Below are positions 46,973 to 56,628 of a stretch of 64,000 nucleotides of DNA, piece after piece; positions within the stretch are counted from its first letter, which is position 1, and each line of letters opens with the position of its first letter. The translations under genes and the position numbers were made by a program. Source of the stretch: Streptococcus thoraltensis DSM 12221 (GTDB lineage Bacteria; Bacillota; Bacilli; Lactobacillales; Streptococcaceae); the NCBI RefSeq assembly GCF_000380145.1, contig NZ_KB904598.1, positions 129,035 through 193,034 of the forward strand, in the 5' to 3' direction. The notes below the pieces were generated by a model. It saw only the letters and a program-made list of their open reading frames with translations. It ran no database searches and was not told where the DNA came from.

Positions 46973-46989
46973 TATAGTTGAGAAATATA
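46973..46989. promoter_or_regulatory. Candidate MET-box upstream of the MetE-like gene
   Basis: TATAGTTGAGAAATATA matches 13 of 16 fixed positions of the streptococcal MET-box TATAGTTTNAAACTATA. It lies over a weak -35 (TTCTCA) with TAAAAT 17 nt downstream on the minus strand. Confidence 0.35.
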
Positions 46990-47081
46990 TCTTTCCTATA
47001 CTCAGATATAAGTTAAAACTATTAAAATATGACAATTATGTGACAAAACAGCTTTACTATCGCTTTTCAAGGCAAGTTACT

Positions 47082-47110
47082 TTGATTTTTTATATTTTTT
47101 AAGTTACAAT
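47082..47110 (+). promoter_or_regulatory. Promoter of the GH25 gene
   Basis: -35 TTGATT (47082-47087), 17-nt spacer, -10 TACAAT (47105-47110). Only 9 nt separate the -10 box from the ATG. Confidence 0.65.
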
Positions 47111-47119
47111 ATAACGAAG

Positions 47120-47989
47120 ATGAGAAAGAGAATTAAGCCACCGGTTGCTTTTATACTCTTAGGTTTACCTATTCTTATATTGGTAATTGCAAAGTCTTAT
47201 GCCATGTTTGCCCGAACAGTTCAGCTAAATGCTGCTAAGGCGACCATCCCAACCGTAAGTACTGCTCCTAAAAATAAAACAGCAACAAGTACAGAAAAAG
47301 AAGAAGCTATTACTTCCCTTGATCCCATCATTGATGTTTCTGGATGGCAGTTGCCTGAAGAAATTGACTACGACACCCTATCAAAAAATATTTCTGGGGC
47401 AATTGTTCGTGTCTTTGGAGGGTCAGGTATTGGAATTGATAATAATGCCACCAACGCTAAGGGCGTTGATAAATCTTACAAAAAACATATCAAGGAATTT
47501 CAAAAGCGTGATGTCCCTGTAGCTGTCTATGCCTATGTCATGGGCGCCAGTGTCAAAGAAATGAAAGAAGAAGCACGCATCCTTTATAAAGAGTCTAAGC
47601 CGTATAAACCAACCTATTATTGGTTAGATGTTGAAGAAAAAACGATGGAAGATATGAACAAGGGTGTTGAAGCCTTCCGAAGTGAACTTGAAAAACAAGG
47701 TGCTAAAAATATCGGCATATACATTGGAACGTACTTTATGGAAGAACATAGTATTTCCACTGATAAGTTTGATGCCGTTTGGTTCCCAACATACGGTACT
47801 GATTCAGGTTACTACGAAGAAGATCCAAATACATCTCTCAACTACGACCTCCACCAGTACACCTCTCAAGGTTATGTTGACGGTTTCGCTAAGCCTCTTG
47901 ATTTAAATCAGATTGCTAGTAACAAAGACATCGGCTCAACGTATAAAAAGTTATTCGGCAGAAAGCCTAGCAAAGAGGCTCAAGAATAA
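47120..47989 (+). CDS. GH25 muramidase (lysozyme) with N-terminal membrane anchor
   Basis: 289 residues. A basic N-terminus (MRKRIKPP) and one membrane helix near 9-31 are followed by a Thr/Lys-rich linker. A GH25 barrel comes next with the catalytic pattern IIDVSGWQ near residue 71 and YYWLDVEEKT near 175. The two acidic residues of WLDVE match the DxE site. The C-terminal strand region LNYDLHQYTSQGYVDG is also typical. It is extracellular, tethered or secreted, and cuts the glycan backbone of peptidoglycan. There is no ribosome site, and the promoter lies so close that the message may be leaderless. Confidence 0.88.
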   Translation: MRKRIKPPVAFILLGLPILILVIAKSYAMFARTVQLNAAKATIPTVSTAPKNKTATSTEKEEAITSLDPIIDVSGWQLPEEIDYDTLSKNISGAIVRVFGGSGIGIDNNATNAKGVDKSYKKHIKEFQKRDVPVAVYAYVMGASVKEMKEEARILYKESKPYKPTYYWLDVEEKTMEDMNKGVEAFRSELEKQGAKNIGIYIGTYFMEEHSISTDKFDAVWFPTYGTDSGYYEEDPNTSLNYDLHQYTSQGYVDGFAKPLDLNQIASNKDIGSTYKKLFGRKPSKEAQE

Positions 47990-47991
47990 AA

Positions 47992-48018
47992 CAATCTATT
48001 GACAGGTTGTTTTTTTTT
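47992..48018 (+). terminator. Terminator after the GH25 gene
   Basis: AACAATC and GGTTGTT arms followed by nine T. Confidence 0.75.
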
Positions 48019-48077
48019 CGTTAAACTGTCTGTAATCGATGTCATTTATAATATAAACAACATCTAAAATTAAATAT

Positions 48078-48162
48078 CACAAGGGAGTGCCTTCTGGCTG
48101 AGACCACGTGTTTGTGGAATCCTTATCAACCTGATCTGGTTAGTACCAGCGTAGGAATTGTG
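48078..48162 (+). ncRNA. TPP riboswitch (THI element)
   Basis: All conserved boxes are present in order: AGGGAGTGCC, GGCTGAGA, CAACCTGATCTGGTTAGTAC and CCAGCGTAGGAA, closed by the P1 stem CACAA/TTGTG. A -10 box TATAAT is at 48047-48052. The element controls thiT downstream and is expected to switch it off when thiamine pyrophosphate is plentiful. Confidence 0.95.
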
Positions 48163-48178
48163 TCATTATGAACTTGGT

Positions 48179-48211
48179 AAGACTCCCTCTTTGTCGAAAA
48201 GGAGTCTTTTT
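48179..48211 (+). terminator. thiT leader terminator carrying the ribosome site
   Basis: AAGACTCC and GGAGTCTT arms followed by T residues. The 3' arm contains the AAGGAG ribosome site of thiT, so the hairpin would block both transcription and translation. Confidence 0.8.
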
Positions 48212-48769
48212 ATGTCGAAAAATCTTAATGCTCTCGTTGAAGCTGCCATTTTTGCCGCACTGGCGATGGTTCTCTCATTTATACCTGATTTTGCCAACTG
48301 GTTCACTCCTTCCTTCGGAGCTGTTCCACTGGTCGTCTTCGCACTACGTCGCGGTCCAAAATACGGTCTATTATCTGGACTTCTTTGGGGACTCATGCAT
48401 TTTGTTCTTGGAAAAGTTTACTACTTAGCTTTCTCTCAAGTATTAATAGAATACATCCTAGCATTTGTTTCAATGGGCTTAGCGGGAATTTTTCATAAGC
48501 CATTTCAGACGGCTATTCGTTCAAAAGATACAAAAACAGCCATCATTACTAGTTTTTTGGCTAGTTTGCTAGCAGTTGGTGTGCGCTACTTCTGGCACTT
48601 CCTCGCAGGTGTGATTTTCTGGGGTTCATACGCTCCTAAAGGTATGTCAGCCCTTTGGTACTCCTTGAGTGTTAATGGTATTGCTGGTTTAGCAACGCTC
48701 GTCCTTGTTTTGATTAGCCTAATGCTCTTAGTATCAGCCCATGCAAATAGAATCTTTTTACCAAAATAA
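48212..48769 (+). CDS. thiT: Thiamine ECF-transporter S component ThiT
   Basis: 185 residues from ATG 48212 behind AAGGAG. An earlier in-frame ATG at 48158 lies inside the riboswitch and is rejected. It has six membrane helices. The N-terminal LVEAAIFAALAMVLSFIPDF resembles ThiT/YuaJ. The thiamine pocket is suggested by W and Y residues in WGLMHFVLGK, YYLAFSQVLIEY and RYFWHFLAGVIFWG. It imports thiamine using the shared EcfA-EcfT module encoded elsewhere. The TPP riboswitch confirms the substrate. Confidence 0.95.
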   Translation: MSKNLNALVEAAIFAALAMVLSFIPDFANWFTPSFGAVPLVVFALRRGPKYGLLSGLLWGLMHFVLGKVYYLAFSQVLIEYILAFVSMGLAGIFHKPFQTAIRSKDTKTAIITSFLASLLAVGVRYFWHFLAGVIFWGSYAPKGMSALWYSLSVNGIAGLATLVLVLISLMLLVSAHANRIFLPK

Positions 48770-48805
48770 TTTAAAACTTTTTTGAAGCATTTTGTGCTTT
48801 TGTGC

Positions 48806-48811
48806 TAAAAT
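48806..48811 (+). promoter_or_regulatory. -10 box of the amidase gene
   Basis: TAAAAT with -35 TTGAAG 18 nt upstream. Only 7 nt separate the -10 box from the ATG. Confidence 0.5.
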
Positions 48812-48818
48812 ATAGTTC

Positions 48819-49763
48819 ATGCAAAGATATAAAAGACGTCATAAGCGTTCTAAAAAAAACAAGAAAAAATTGATTGCCATACTTTTTTTCCTGGTAATTA
48901 TTCTAACCGGATTTGCAATATTCCACTATTTCAAATCTAGAGAGCGACTTCAATACGAAACGCAACAAATAGCTAAAATCGATCATCATCAAAAACTATT
49001 TGATGCGCAGTTTCACCAGGTTAGTAATCCATTTTCTAAACAGGAGACAATTACCATCATTTCCTATCAGGAAGAGTGGTTCAGAGGGAATAATCAGCTA
49101 TTTGCTGGCTTTACATTTAATGGCAAGAAATATTATACATTAGCCAATAAACTTACTGTCATTCAAGAAAATCCTATTAACCAATCTGTTGCTGACTTAG
49201 GCTATCCAAAAGTCAACTTTTCAAAACAGATTAACAAGAGTTTTACAAAGCTGCCCTATCTCAACCTTAACCGTCAACCAAAAGGCATTATCATTCATGA
49301 AACAGGCAATGATAGCTCAACTGTTGATGATGAAGTTAATTACATGAAAAAAAATTATCTATCATCAGGCGTCTTTGTCCATAGCTTCATCGATGCCAAT
49401 CAAATTTTGACCATTGCAGATACTAATTTTATGGCACAGGGTGCCGGTCCTAAGGCAAATCCTAGCTATATCCAATTTGAAATGATCAGAGAAGAAGATT
49501 CAGAAGGTTTTACAAGACAGTTAGCTAACGCAGCTTTCTACACTGCTAAACAGTTGCACCATTACCATCTACCAGTCACAGTTGGGCAAGAAGATGGACA
49601 AGGAACCATCTGGACTCATGATATGATTTCCAGATATATTGGAGGTACTGATCACACCGACCCTGTTGACTATTGGACAAGCATGGCCAACTATTACTGG
49701 GGTGTAGACTATACTGTTGAAGACTTCATCAAGTTGGTTCAAACCTATTATAATCAGCTATAA
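48819..49763 (+). CDS. N-acetylmuramoyl-L-alanine amidase (Amidase_2) with membrane anchor
   Basis: 314 residues. A very basic N-terminus (RYKRRHKRSKKNKKK) precedes one membrane helix (IAILFFLVIILTGFAIFHYF, about 19-38). An extracellular spacer is followed by an Amidase_2 domain from about residue 150. Zinc ligands are likely the His of GIIIHETGN, the His of VHSFIDANQ and the late His of DHTDPVDYW. It would cleave the amide between muramic acid and the stem peptide. There is no Shine-Dalgarno sequence, and the -10 box is 7 nt before the ATG. The role in cell-wall turnover is inferred. Confidence 0.83.
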   Translation: MQRYKRRHKRSKKNKKKLIAILFFLVIILTGFAIFHYFKSRERLQYETQQIAKIDHHQKLFDAQFHQVSNPFSKQETITIISYQEEWFRGNNQLFAGFTFNGKKYYTLANKLTVIQENPINQSVADLGYPKVNFSKQINKSFTKLPYLNLNRQPKGIIIHETGNDSSTVDDEVNYMKKNYLSSGVFVHSFIDANQILTIADTNFMAQGAGPKANPSYIQFEMIREEDSEGFTRQLANAAFYTAKQLHHYHLPVTVGQEDGQGTIWTHDMISRYIGGTDHTDPVDYWTSMANYYWGVDYTVEDFIKLVQTYYNQL

Positions 49764-49816
49764 CGACATAAAAATGGTATAATTTAAGTTGTACTATTTT
49801 TTATTTGGAGGCATAT

Positions 49817-50662
49817 ATGTTTGCATGGCTTAGCCGTTTGGCTAAAGGTATTATCATTGCACTTGGTTTTATCCTGCCGGGTGTGTCCGGGGGCGTACTA
49901 GCATCAATTTTGGGGCTCTACCAAAAAATCATTGCATTTCTAGCTCACCCTACTCGTGATTTTCTTAAAAATATTCTCTTTTTTCTACCTGTTGGTGTAG
50001 GCGGTATTCTTGGAATTGCTCTCTTTTCTGCTCCGCTTGAATGGTTACTCGCTAATTATCAAGTCGCTACCCTTTGGGCTTTTACGGGGGCTATCGTTGG
50101 TACCCTTCCCTCACTTTGGCAAGAAGCCACTATTGACGGTCGCCGCGATAGAACAGATTGGAGCATTTTAATTGTCACTTTCATCGTTTCAGGACTCCTT
50201 CTTTTCTTCCTCAATGACCTAGTTGGAACGATACCTGCAAGCTTTGCTAGTTTCATCTTGGCTGGTGCACTTATTGCTCTGGGAGTTCTGGTTCCTGGAT
50301 TAAGCCCATCCAACCTCCTCTTAATCATGGGACTTTACAGCCCTATGCTTACAGGATTTAAACGCTTAGACTTAGCTGGTGTATTTCTCCCCATCGCTAT
50401 CGGTGGCGCCGTCACCATGATTCTCTTTTCAAAAGTAATGGATTATGCGCTCGAAAACCATCATTCTCGTGTTTACCATTTTATTTTGGGCTTGGTAACA
50501 TCAAGTACCCTCTTAATTATTTTGCCAAATCCTCGTTCAGCTGAAAGCATTTCCTATGCAGGTGCAAGTTTTGCTACCTTCATCTTTTCTGCCATTTTAT
50601 TTGTAGCAGGGATTGCCCTAGGGGTTTGGATGAGTCGTCTTGAAGGAAAATACAAAAAATGA
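49817..50662 (+). CDS. DUF368 membrane protein (PopT-like polyprenyl-phosphate translocase)
   Basis: 281 residues from ATG 49817, GGAGG 6 nt upstream. It has about eight membrane helices. The family signature GFILPGVSGGVLASILGLY near residues 17-35 is repeated in the second half as VLVPGLSPSNLLLIMGLY, showing an inverted-repeat fold. Recent work on DUF368 proteins identifies them as recyclers of undecaprenyl phosphate across the membrane. Its stop overlaps ybaK by 4 bp (ATGA). Confidence 0.88.
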   Translation: MFAWLSRLAKGIIIALGFILPGVSGGVLASILGLYQKIIAFLAHPTRDFLKNILFFLPVGVGGILGIALFSAPLEWLLANYQVATLWAFTGAIVGTLPSLWQEATIDGRRDRTDWSILIVTFIVSGLLLFFLNDLVGTIPASFASFILAGALIALGVLVPGLSPSNLLLIMGLYSPMLTGFKRLDLAGVFLPIAIGGAVTMILFSKVMDYALENHHSRVYHFILGLVTSSTLLIILPNPRSAESISYAGASFATFIFSAILFVAGIALGVWMSRLEGKYKK

Positions 50663-51132
50663 GTAAGAAAAATAAAATCAAGAAAACCCTCGTTGATCAA
50701 ATTCTCGATAAGGCCGGTATAAAACACGACAGTCTTGTCATCAATGCCAAGACAGGACAACTTCCAGAAAATATCAAAAAAGATGATATTTTCAAAACGC
50801 TAGCTTTAATCGGAGATAAAACCGGTCCAATCATTGGTATTATCCCCATAACAGAACATTTAGCTGAAAAGAAACTAGCTAAGATTTCTGGTAATAAAAA
50901 AGTTCACATGATTCCTCAAAAAGATCTGCAAAAGACAACTGGCTATGTCCACGGCGCTAACAATCCTGTCGGTATTCGTCAGAAATACAATTTCCCCATT
51001 TTTATTGATGAAGTGGCTCTTGAAAAAGGAAACATGATTGTATCTGGTGGTGAGATCGGTCGATCAATTAGAATTGATAGTCAAACCCTAGCTGATTTTG
51101 TTCAAGCTAAATTCGCTGATATAAAGGAGTAG
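50659..51132 (+). CDS. ybaK: Cys-tRNA(Pro) deacylase YbaK/EbsC
   Basis: 157 residues. The YbaK/ProX fold shows LIGDKTGPIIGIIPI and GYVHGANNPVGIRQK, the latter matching the GGxSPxG substrate loop of the family. IFIDEVALEKGNMIVSGGEIG is also typical. It removes cysteine wrongly attached to tRNA-Pro. It overlaps the DUF368 gene and is followed after 1 nt by the YccF gene. Confidence 0.9.
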   Translation: MSKKNKIKKTLVDQILDKAGIKHDSLVINAKTGQLPENIKKDDIFKTLALIGDKTGPIIGIIPITEHLAEKKLAKISGNKKVHMIPQKDLQKTTGYVHGANNPVGIRQKYNFPIFIDEVALEKGNMIVSGGEIGRSIRIDSQTLADFVQAKFADIKE

Positions 51133-51133
51133 T

Positions 51134-51499
51134 ATGTCATTTATTGGAAATCTTATTTGGTTCATCTTCTCTGGGTTCTGGTCTTTTATCACATGGTCAA
51201 TGATCGGTATCCTACTCTGTATAACCATCGTTGGAATCCCACTAGGACTGCAATGTTTCAAAATTGCCAGTTTTGGTCTTTTCCCTTTTGGAAAAGAAGT
51301 AATCATCTCTGATAAAGGAACGAGCCTATTTCTCAATATCATCTGGATTCTGCTTTTTGGTTGGGAATTAGCCCTACTTCACTTAACGTTTGCCTTTTTC
51401 CTCTGCCTAACCATCATTGGAATCCCTTTTGCTAGACAATGTTGGAAACTAGTACAAATCAGTCTTTTCCCTTTTGGAATCACAGTCATCAAAGAGTAA
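51134..51499 (+). CDS. YccF-domain inner membrane protein
   Basis: 121 residues made of two tandem YccF (DUF307) repeats. Each has a hydrophobic helix pair ending in TIVGIPLGLQCFKIASFGLFPFG (first) or TIIGIPFARQCWKLVQISLFPFG (second), given here as about residues 32-54 and 93-115. Function is unknown. It lies in a run of five same-strand genes from DUF368 to the phosphatase. Confidence 0.85.
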   Translation: MSFIGNLIWFIFSGFWSFITWSMIGILLCITIVGIPLGLQCFKIASFGLFPFGKEVIISDKGTSLFLNIIWILLFGWELALLHLTFAFFLCLTIIGIPFARQCWKLVQISLFPFGITVIKE

Positions 51500-51508
51500 G
51501 GAGTAAAT

Positions 51509-52132
51509 ATGAAACTATATTTTGTACGACATGGTAAAACCCTGTGGAATGAAGAGGGTCGTTTTCAGGGCGCTAAAGGAGACTCGCCCTTACTAGAAGA
51601 ATCCTACGATACTATTGCAAAATTAGGAAAACGACTAGCTGATGTTCACTTCGACAAAGTTTACTCAAGTGATTTGAAAAGAGCCAAAGTCACAGCAAAA
51701 CTGATCATGGCTCAAAGTCACACCCCAACAGAAATCATCACCACAAAGGCTTTGAGGGAATGGGATCTTGGAAAACTTGAAGGACAAAAAATAAGTCTGG
51801 TTAAATCAATCTATCCTTCTCAAATGAACGCCTTTAGCCATAATCTAGGCGTCTTCAAGGCACATAACTTTGAAGCGGAATCAGTCTACCAAGCAACCCA
51901 TCGTTTAGAAGTTTTCCTACAAGAGAAAATCGATAAACAACTTGAGAACATACTTCTTGTCGGACACGGTGCCCATCTGACGGCTTCCATCCGAAGTCTA
52001 CTTGGTTTTGAGCCTGCTTTATTACGAGCACAAGGTGGTTTGGATAATGCCAGTCTCACCATACTAGAAACCGATGATTTAAAAAATTATACTTTGAAGC
52101 TCTGGAATGATACCAGTCATTATAATAATTAA
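51509..52132 (+). CDS. Histidine phosphatase (phosphoglycerate-mutase-like)
   Basis: 207 residues. The phosphorylated histidine is in LYFVRHGKTLWNEEGRFQG at residues 3-21 (RHG at 7-9). The second catalytic His is in LLVGHGAHL near 151. Other motif residues are SSDLKRAKVTA and REWDLGKLEGQ. It is a small cofactor-independent phosphatase of unknown substrate. It ends in a bidirectional terminator. Confidence 0.87.
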   Translation: MKLYFVRHGKTLWNEEGRFQGAKGDSPLLEESYDTIAKLGKRLADVHFDKVYSSDLKRAKVTAKLIMAQSHTPTEIITTKALREWDLGKLEGQKISLVKSIYPSQMNAFSHNLGVFKAHNFEAESVYQATHRLEVFLQEKIDKQLENILLVGHGAHLTASIRSLLGFEPALLRAQGGLDNASLTILETDDLKNYTLKLWNDTSHYNN

Positions 52133-52163
52133 AGGTCTTTGGGAACACGTCCCAAAGACCTTT
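52131..52163. terminator. Bidirectional terminator
   Basis: AAAGGTCTTTGGGA and TCCCAAAGACCTTT pair perfectly around ACACG. It serves the converging phosphatase and HAD genes. Confidence 0.9.
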
Positions 52164-53064
52164 AATTTGCATATTTCATACGTAAGATTTTTTCTTGCTT
52201 GGCATCAAGACGAAGTAAAATAACCACTTTATCAATACTCATATTACTTTCTAGAAGTCGTTCAGCTGCCATCATAAGTCCGTTATTAAGTCCCATTTCA
52301 AGAATAGGGTTTTTCTTGTCATTAACATCAAAAATAAACTTGTTATCAGGGAGGTCAAACAAGACTTTTACCGCCCCATACAGTTGCTCAAAATTATCAA
52401 TAGCGACATCATAAACCGGTTTCGTACCTGCTTTTAAGCTCCGCCCACGATGGTTAAACCACATAGCATGCCAGCCACCATTTTTAGCACCCATGACATC
52501 ATTGTCATAGGAATCCCCAACATAAAGCGTTGTCGCTGGACTCATGTCAAACTGCTCGGCGGCTAAATTAAAAATTTCTTTTTCAGGTTTTTGGAACCCA
52601 GTCGCCTGACTCACAATCACACGCTTAGGATCAACATAGTCGTAAAGTCCAAGCTTCTTCACTTTTTTTAATTGATGCTCAGTTGGACCATTGGTGATAA
52701 TCCCAATTGGCACATTCTTAGACTTCAAAAAATCAAGAGTCATGCGCATCTCATCAAGCATGGTGATATTCTCTAACTCATGCTCATAGATTTCTTGAAA
52801 GTGATTCCCTTCAGCTTCATCAATCTCACGATAACCAAATTCCACCAACGTCTCTTTACAACGCCAAAAACGAAAATACTCTGTCGTCCATTCTCCAGCC
52901 ATAACACGCGGAAAACCAATATCTGAATAGTGTCTAAAACGAATGTAAGCCTGATTCATCTGACTCATATCAAAATCAGGAAAACACTTCTCCATCGCCA
53001 AACGATAAGGTGCTTGCTGATCATAAATCGTATCATCGACATCAAAAACAATTGAGGTTATCAT
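52162..53064 (-). CDS. HAD hydrolase, YjjG-like, with C-terminal extension
   Basis: 300 residues. Motif I FDVDDTIYD (8-16), motif II GIITNGPTEHQ, motif III lysine of GFQKPEKEIF, and motif IV LYVGDSYDNDVMG. The C-terminal 70 residues (ILEMGLNNGLMMAAERLLESNMSIDK) lie beyond the usual HAD core and look helical. I do not recognise that part. It may clear modified or phosphorylated nucleotides, as YjjG does. It is monocistronic. Confidence 0.82.
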   Translation of the reverse strand: MITSIVFDVDDTIYDQQAPYRLAMEKCFPDFDMSQMNQAYIRFRHYSDIGFPRVMAGEWTTEYFRFWRCKETLVEFGYREIDEAEGNHFQEIYEHELENITMLDEMRMTLDFLKSKNVPIGIITNGPTEHQLKKVKKLGLYDYVDPKRVIVSQATGFQKPEKEIFNLAAEQFDMSPATTLYVGDSYDNDVMGAKNGGWHAMWFNHRGRSLKAGTKPVYDVAIDNFEQLYGAVKVLFDLPDNKFIFDVNDKKNPILEMGLNNGLMMAAERLLESNMSIDKVVILLRLDAKQEKILRMKYAN

Positions 53065-53179
53065 GAATGCTAAATCCTTTTTCTATTTTTTCAAACGTGA
53101 CTATTATATCATTTTCTTTATTTTTTACCAAACAGCATTCTAACAATAGTGAATTATCAAGCGTTTTGTGTTACAATAG

Positions 53180-54697
<1,518 letters not shown>

Positions 54698-54883
54698 TTC
54701 TTACATTGGAGACAAGATTAGTAGAGCATATCCTAAAAGTTTACCTTCTGGTTTGAATCACGGTCAAAGAATGCCTACTGGTCACTCTTACTCCCTTGAA
54801 TAAAATAATTTTTATCTAGGGAGGATGCGTGTTGCACATACTATTTCATTTTAAATTTGGTTTCAAAAATAACCTGTAATAAA

Positions 54884-54920
54884 AAAGAAAAATCACTCTT
54901 TCAAAGGGCGATTTTTCTTT
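54884..54920. terminator. Terminator downstream of lysS
   Basis: AAAGAAAAATC and GATTTTTCTTT arms about 190 bp past lysS. Confidence 0.65.
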
Positions 54921-54945
54921 ATCCGTCATTCTAAAAATGTTACAC

Positions 54946-55051
54946 TATAGTCAAATGAATTAACTTTCAGATAAGGAACGGAAGATGCGGGCAGTGCTTG
55001 AGTACGACAAATCGGAAATGACGTGTATCAAAGTTAATTCAAAAGACTATA
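54946..55051 (+). repeat. Short-form RUP-like MITE
   Basis: 106 bp between TATAGTCAAATGAATTAAC and GTTAATTCAAAAGACTATA, ends inverted. It is the same family and orientation as 33405-33508 and lies 27 bp upstream of a small gene. Confidence 0.68.
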
Positions 55052-55077
55052 TATTCATAACAATTTGAGGAGTTATC

Positions 55078-55230
55078 ATGTCTAGGGAATATCTTGCTTA
55101 TTTATCCGCTGCTATTTTTATTTTATACGGTTTAATGGCAGCCAAATGGATATTTGTCTTTCTCGGTGCTGTTTTTATTATCATTGGCATTGCGGATCGT
55201 CTACAACATAAAAATAAGATTGGTAAATAA
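55078..55230 (+). CDS. 50-residue membrane protein, unknown
   Basis: ATG 55078 is preceded by GAGGAG at 6 nt. The frame runs 50 codons to TAA inside a terminator. Two hydrophobic segments (LAYLSAAIFILYGLMAA and WIFVFLGAVFIIIGIA) are followed by a basic tail DRLQHKNKIGK. It is short, but the ribosome site, composition and terminator argue for a real gene. I do not recognise the family. Its immediate upstream region is a MITE, which may supply or alter its promoter. Confidence 0.65.
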   Translation: MSREYLAYLSAAIFILYGLMAAKWIFVFLGAVFIIIGIADRLQHKNKIGK

Positions 55231-55251
55231 CACCAATCTTATTTTTTATTT
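55212..55251. terminator. Bidirectional terminator
   Basis: AATAAGATTGGT and ACCAATCTTATT arms followed by T-run. It overlaps the stop of the 50-residue gene and serves the converging YdbC gene. Confidence 0.85.
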
Positions 55252-55458
55252 CTTAAATTCTTGAACCAGAACTTGAAATTCTTCATTGGTCAGCGTAATT
55301 CCCTTACCCATTTTAGTATGGTCAGGGCTCCAAGTTCTGATGTCAAACTTTGGTTCTGCTCCATTAAAACTGACACGGTTTAATTCTTTGGTCCATCCCT
55401 TATCATTTTCCGATAACACTAAGAGTTTTTCAACAATTTCAAATTTAAATTCTGCCAT
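55246..55458 (-). CDS. YdbC-like PC4/ssDNA-binding domain protein
   Basis: 70 residues. It resembles the transcriptional coactivator p15 (PC4) family found in Gram-positives as YdbC: FEIVEKLLVLSENDKGWTKELN, NGAEPKFDIRTWSPDHTKMGKGITLTNEE (as segments near 6-27 and 31-59). The family binds single-stranded DNA as a dimer. Monocistronic, GGAGG before the ATG. Its biological role in streptococci is not known. Confidence 0.85.
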   Translation of the reverse strand: MAEFKFEIVEKLLVLSENDKGWTKELNRVSFNGAEPKFDIRTWSPDHTKMGKGITLTNEEFQVLVQEFKK

Positions 55459-55675
55459 AAAGACCTCCTAATTATCAATTCGATATTATAGGGACATTAT
55501 ATCATTATTTTACCTTAATTTTGGAAGTGTTTTTTTTGTATTCTAATACTACAAAAAGAAATACTTTGAGTTGTTGTGGTATTTAAATACTAAAACAGCT
55601 TTTTTATTTCTAAAAACTAGTGACAAGCTTCGTTTATTATGGTATTATGATATGGAATTAAACGTAGGAGTTGTT

Positions 55676-55966
55676 ATGGCAAGTCATTTAAATAAAAAAA
55701 CTCTGCCAGATGAGCAACGTCATCAAGAAGTAGAGTTAGAGGAAAAATATCAAAGTTACCAAGACTTTGATCATAATAACATCAGACTTAGAGAGTTAGC
55801 CTTTTTTGGACAAATTGCGATTTTCTCGATTTTTACTGTACTTACAGCATTTGTTCTTTTAAGTTTTAGCGTTGAACCCTATTTAGCCTTTCCGATTGCA
55901 ATGTTGGTTGCCACTGCTTTAACCTCTATTGTATACCAAATTATCATTACATTTCTAAAAAAATAG
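55676..55966 (+). CDS. DUF3270 membrane protein
   Basis: 96 residues from ATG 55676 behind TAGGAG. The N-terminal half is hydrophilic. Two membrane segments follow (FFGQIAIFSIFTVLTAFVLLSF near 43-64 and YLAFPIAMLVATALTSIVYQI near 69-90). It resembles the streptococcal DUF3270 family of unknown function. Its own terminator follows. Confidence 0.7.
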   Translation: MASHLNKKTLPDEQRHQEVELEEKYQSYQDFDHNNIRLRELAFFGQIAIFSIFTVLTAFVLLSFSVEPYLAFPIAMLVATALTSIVYQIIITFLKK

Positions 55967-55999
55967 TACCTTACAACTTTTCTTGTGAGGTACTATTTT
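55965..55999 (+). terminator. Terminator after the DUF3270 gene
   Basis: AGTACCT and AGGTACT arms with inner ACAA/TTGT pairing, then ATTTTC. Confidence 0.75.
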
Positions 56000-56563
56000 C
56001 GTTGTAGTAGGATTTTTGCACCCCTGAATAACAGTTAAGGTCGAAAACACATAGCTTCTTCATTTGATTACCTTATATTTAATAAAAATAGATACACCCC
56101 AAATACTATAAAACAACTTTATCTTAATCGATGAAACGAATTAAACAATCTTTCCTATGTTTTCTATTGCAGATACCTCCAATGCATGATTCTCTGTCCT
56201 GAGAACTTACGTTTTTACCTGTCGGTAATCTTCTTGCTTTCGCGTCACAAACGTTTGAGAATCAAGCCTTTAAAATGCTTAATGAAGTGATTGAAAACTG
56301 CAGAAAGTCTTTCAAAATTTGCATTGTTTTGACTTAACACTCTTTAAAAATCACATCCAAACCTTATTGACTTGAGGTGATAAACTTTAGTTCTAGCTGC
56401 ATCAGAGCTACCCAGTCTAATTTTAATTTTCATTGAATATAAAATCAATTGTTTATAGAATTGGAGCATAATCTATTTTTGATTTTTAGTTAGCATTGCT
56501 TGTAAAGACGGTAACTGACGGGCAGTAGAAACAAATACCCCAGCAAACTAGATAACCTAACCA
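56000..56563. other. Intergenic stretch, mostly unassigned
   Basis: 564 bp without a credible gene. An open frame without a start at 56203-56337 (plus strand, reading FASQTFENQAFKMLNEV) looks faintly coding and may be a relic. Nothing else was recognised. Confidence 0.45.
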
Positions 56564-56621
56564 TAAAAAAAGAACGACAAAATCGCTGATTTCCTAGAAA
56601 TCCGACTTTGTCGCTCTTTTT
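56564..56621 (-). terminator. Terminator of the hprK-lgt operon
   Basis: On the minus strand AGAGCGACAAAGTCGGATTTC pairs with GAAATCAGCGATTTTGTCGTTCT imperfectly, then seven T. It lies about 70 bp past the YtxH gene. Confidence 0.8.
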
Positions 56622-56628
56622 GTGATTA

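Larger units (their letters stand above)
54698..55077. other. Stretch between lysS and the 50-residue gene
   Basis: No gene is visible at 54698-54883. A terminator is at 54884-54920 and a RUP-like MITE at 54946-55051. The rest is unassigned. Confidence 0.6.
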
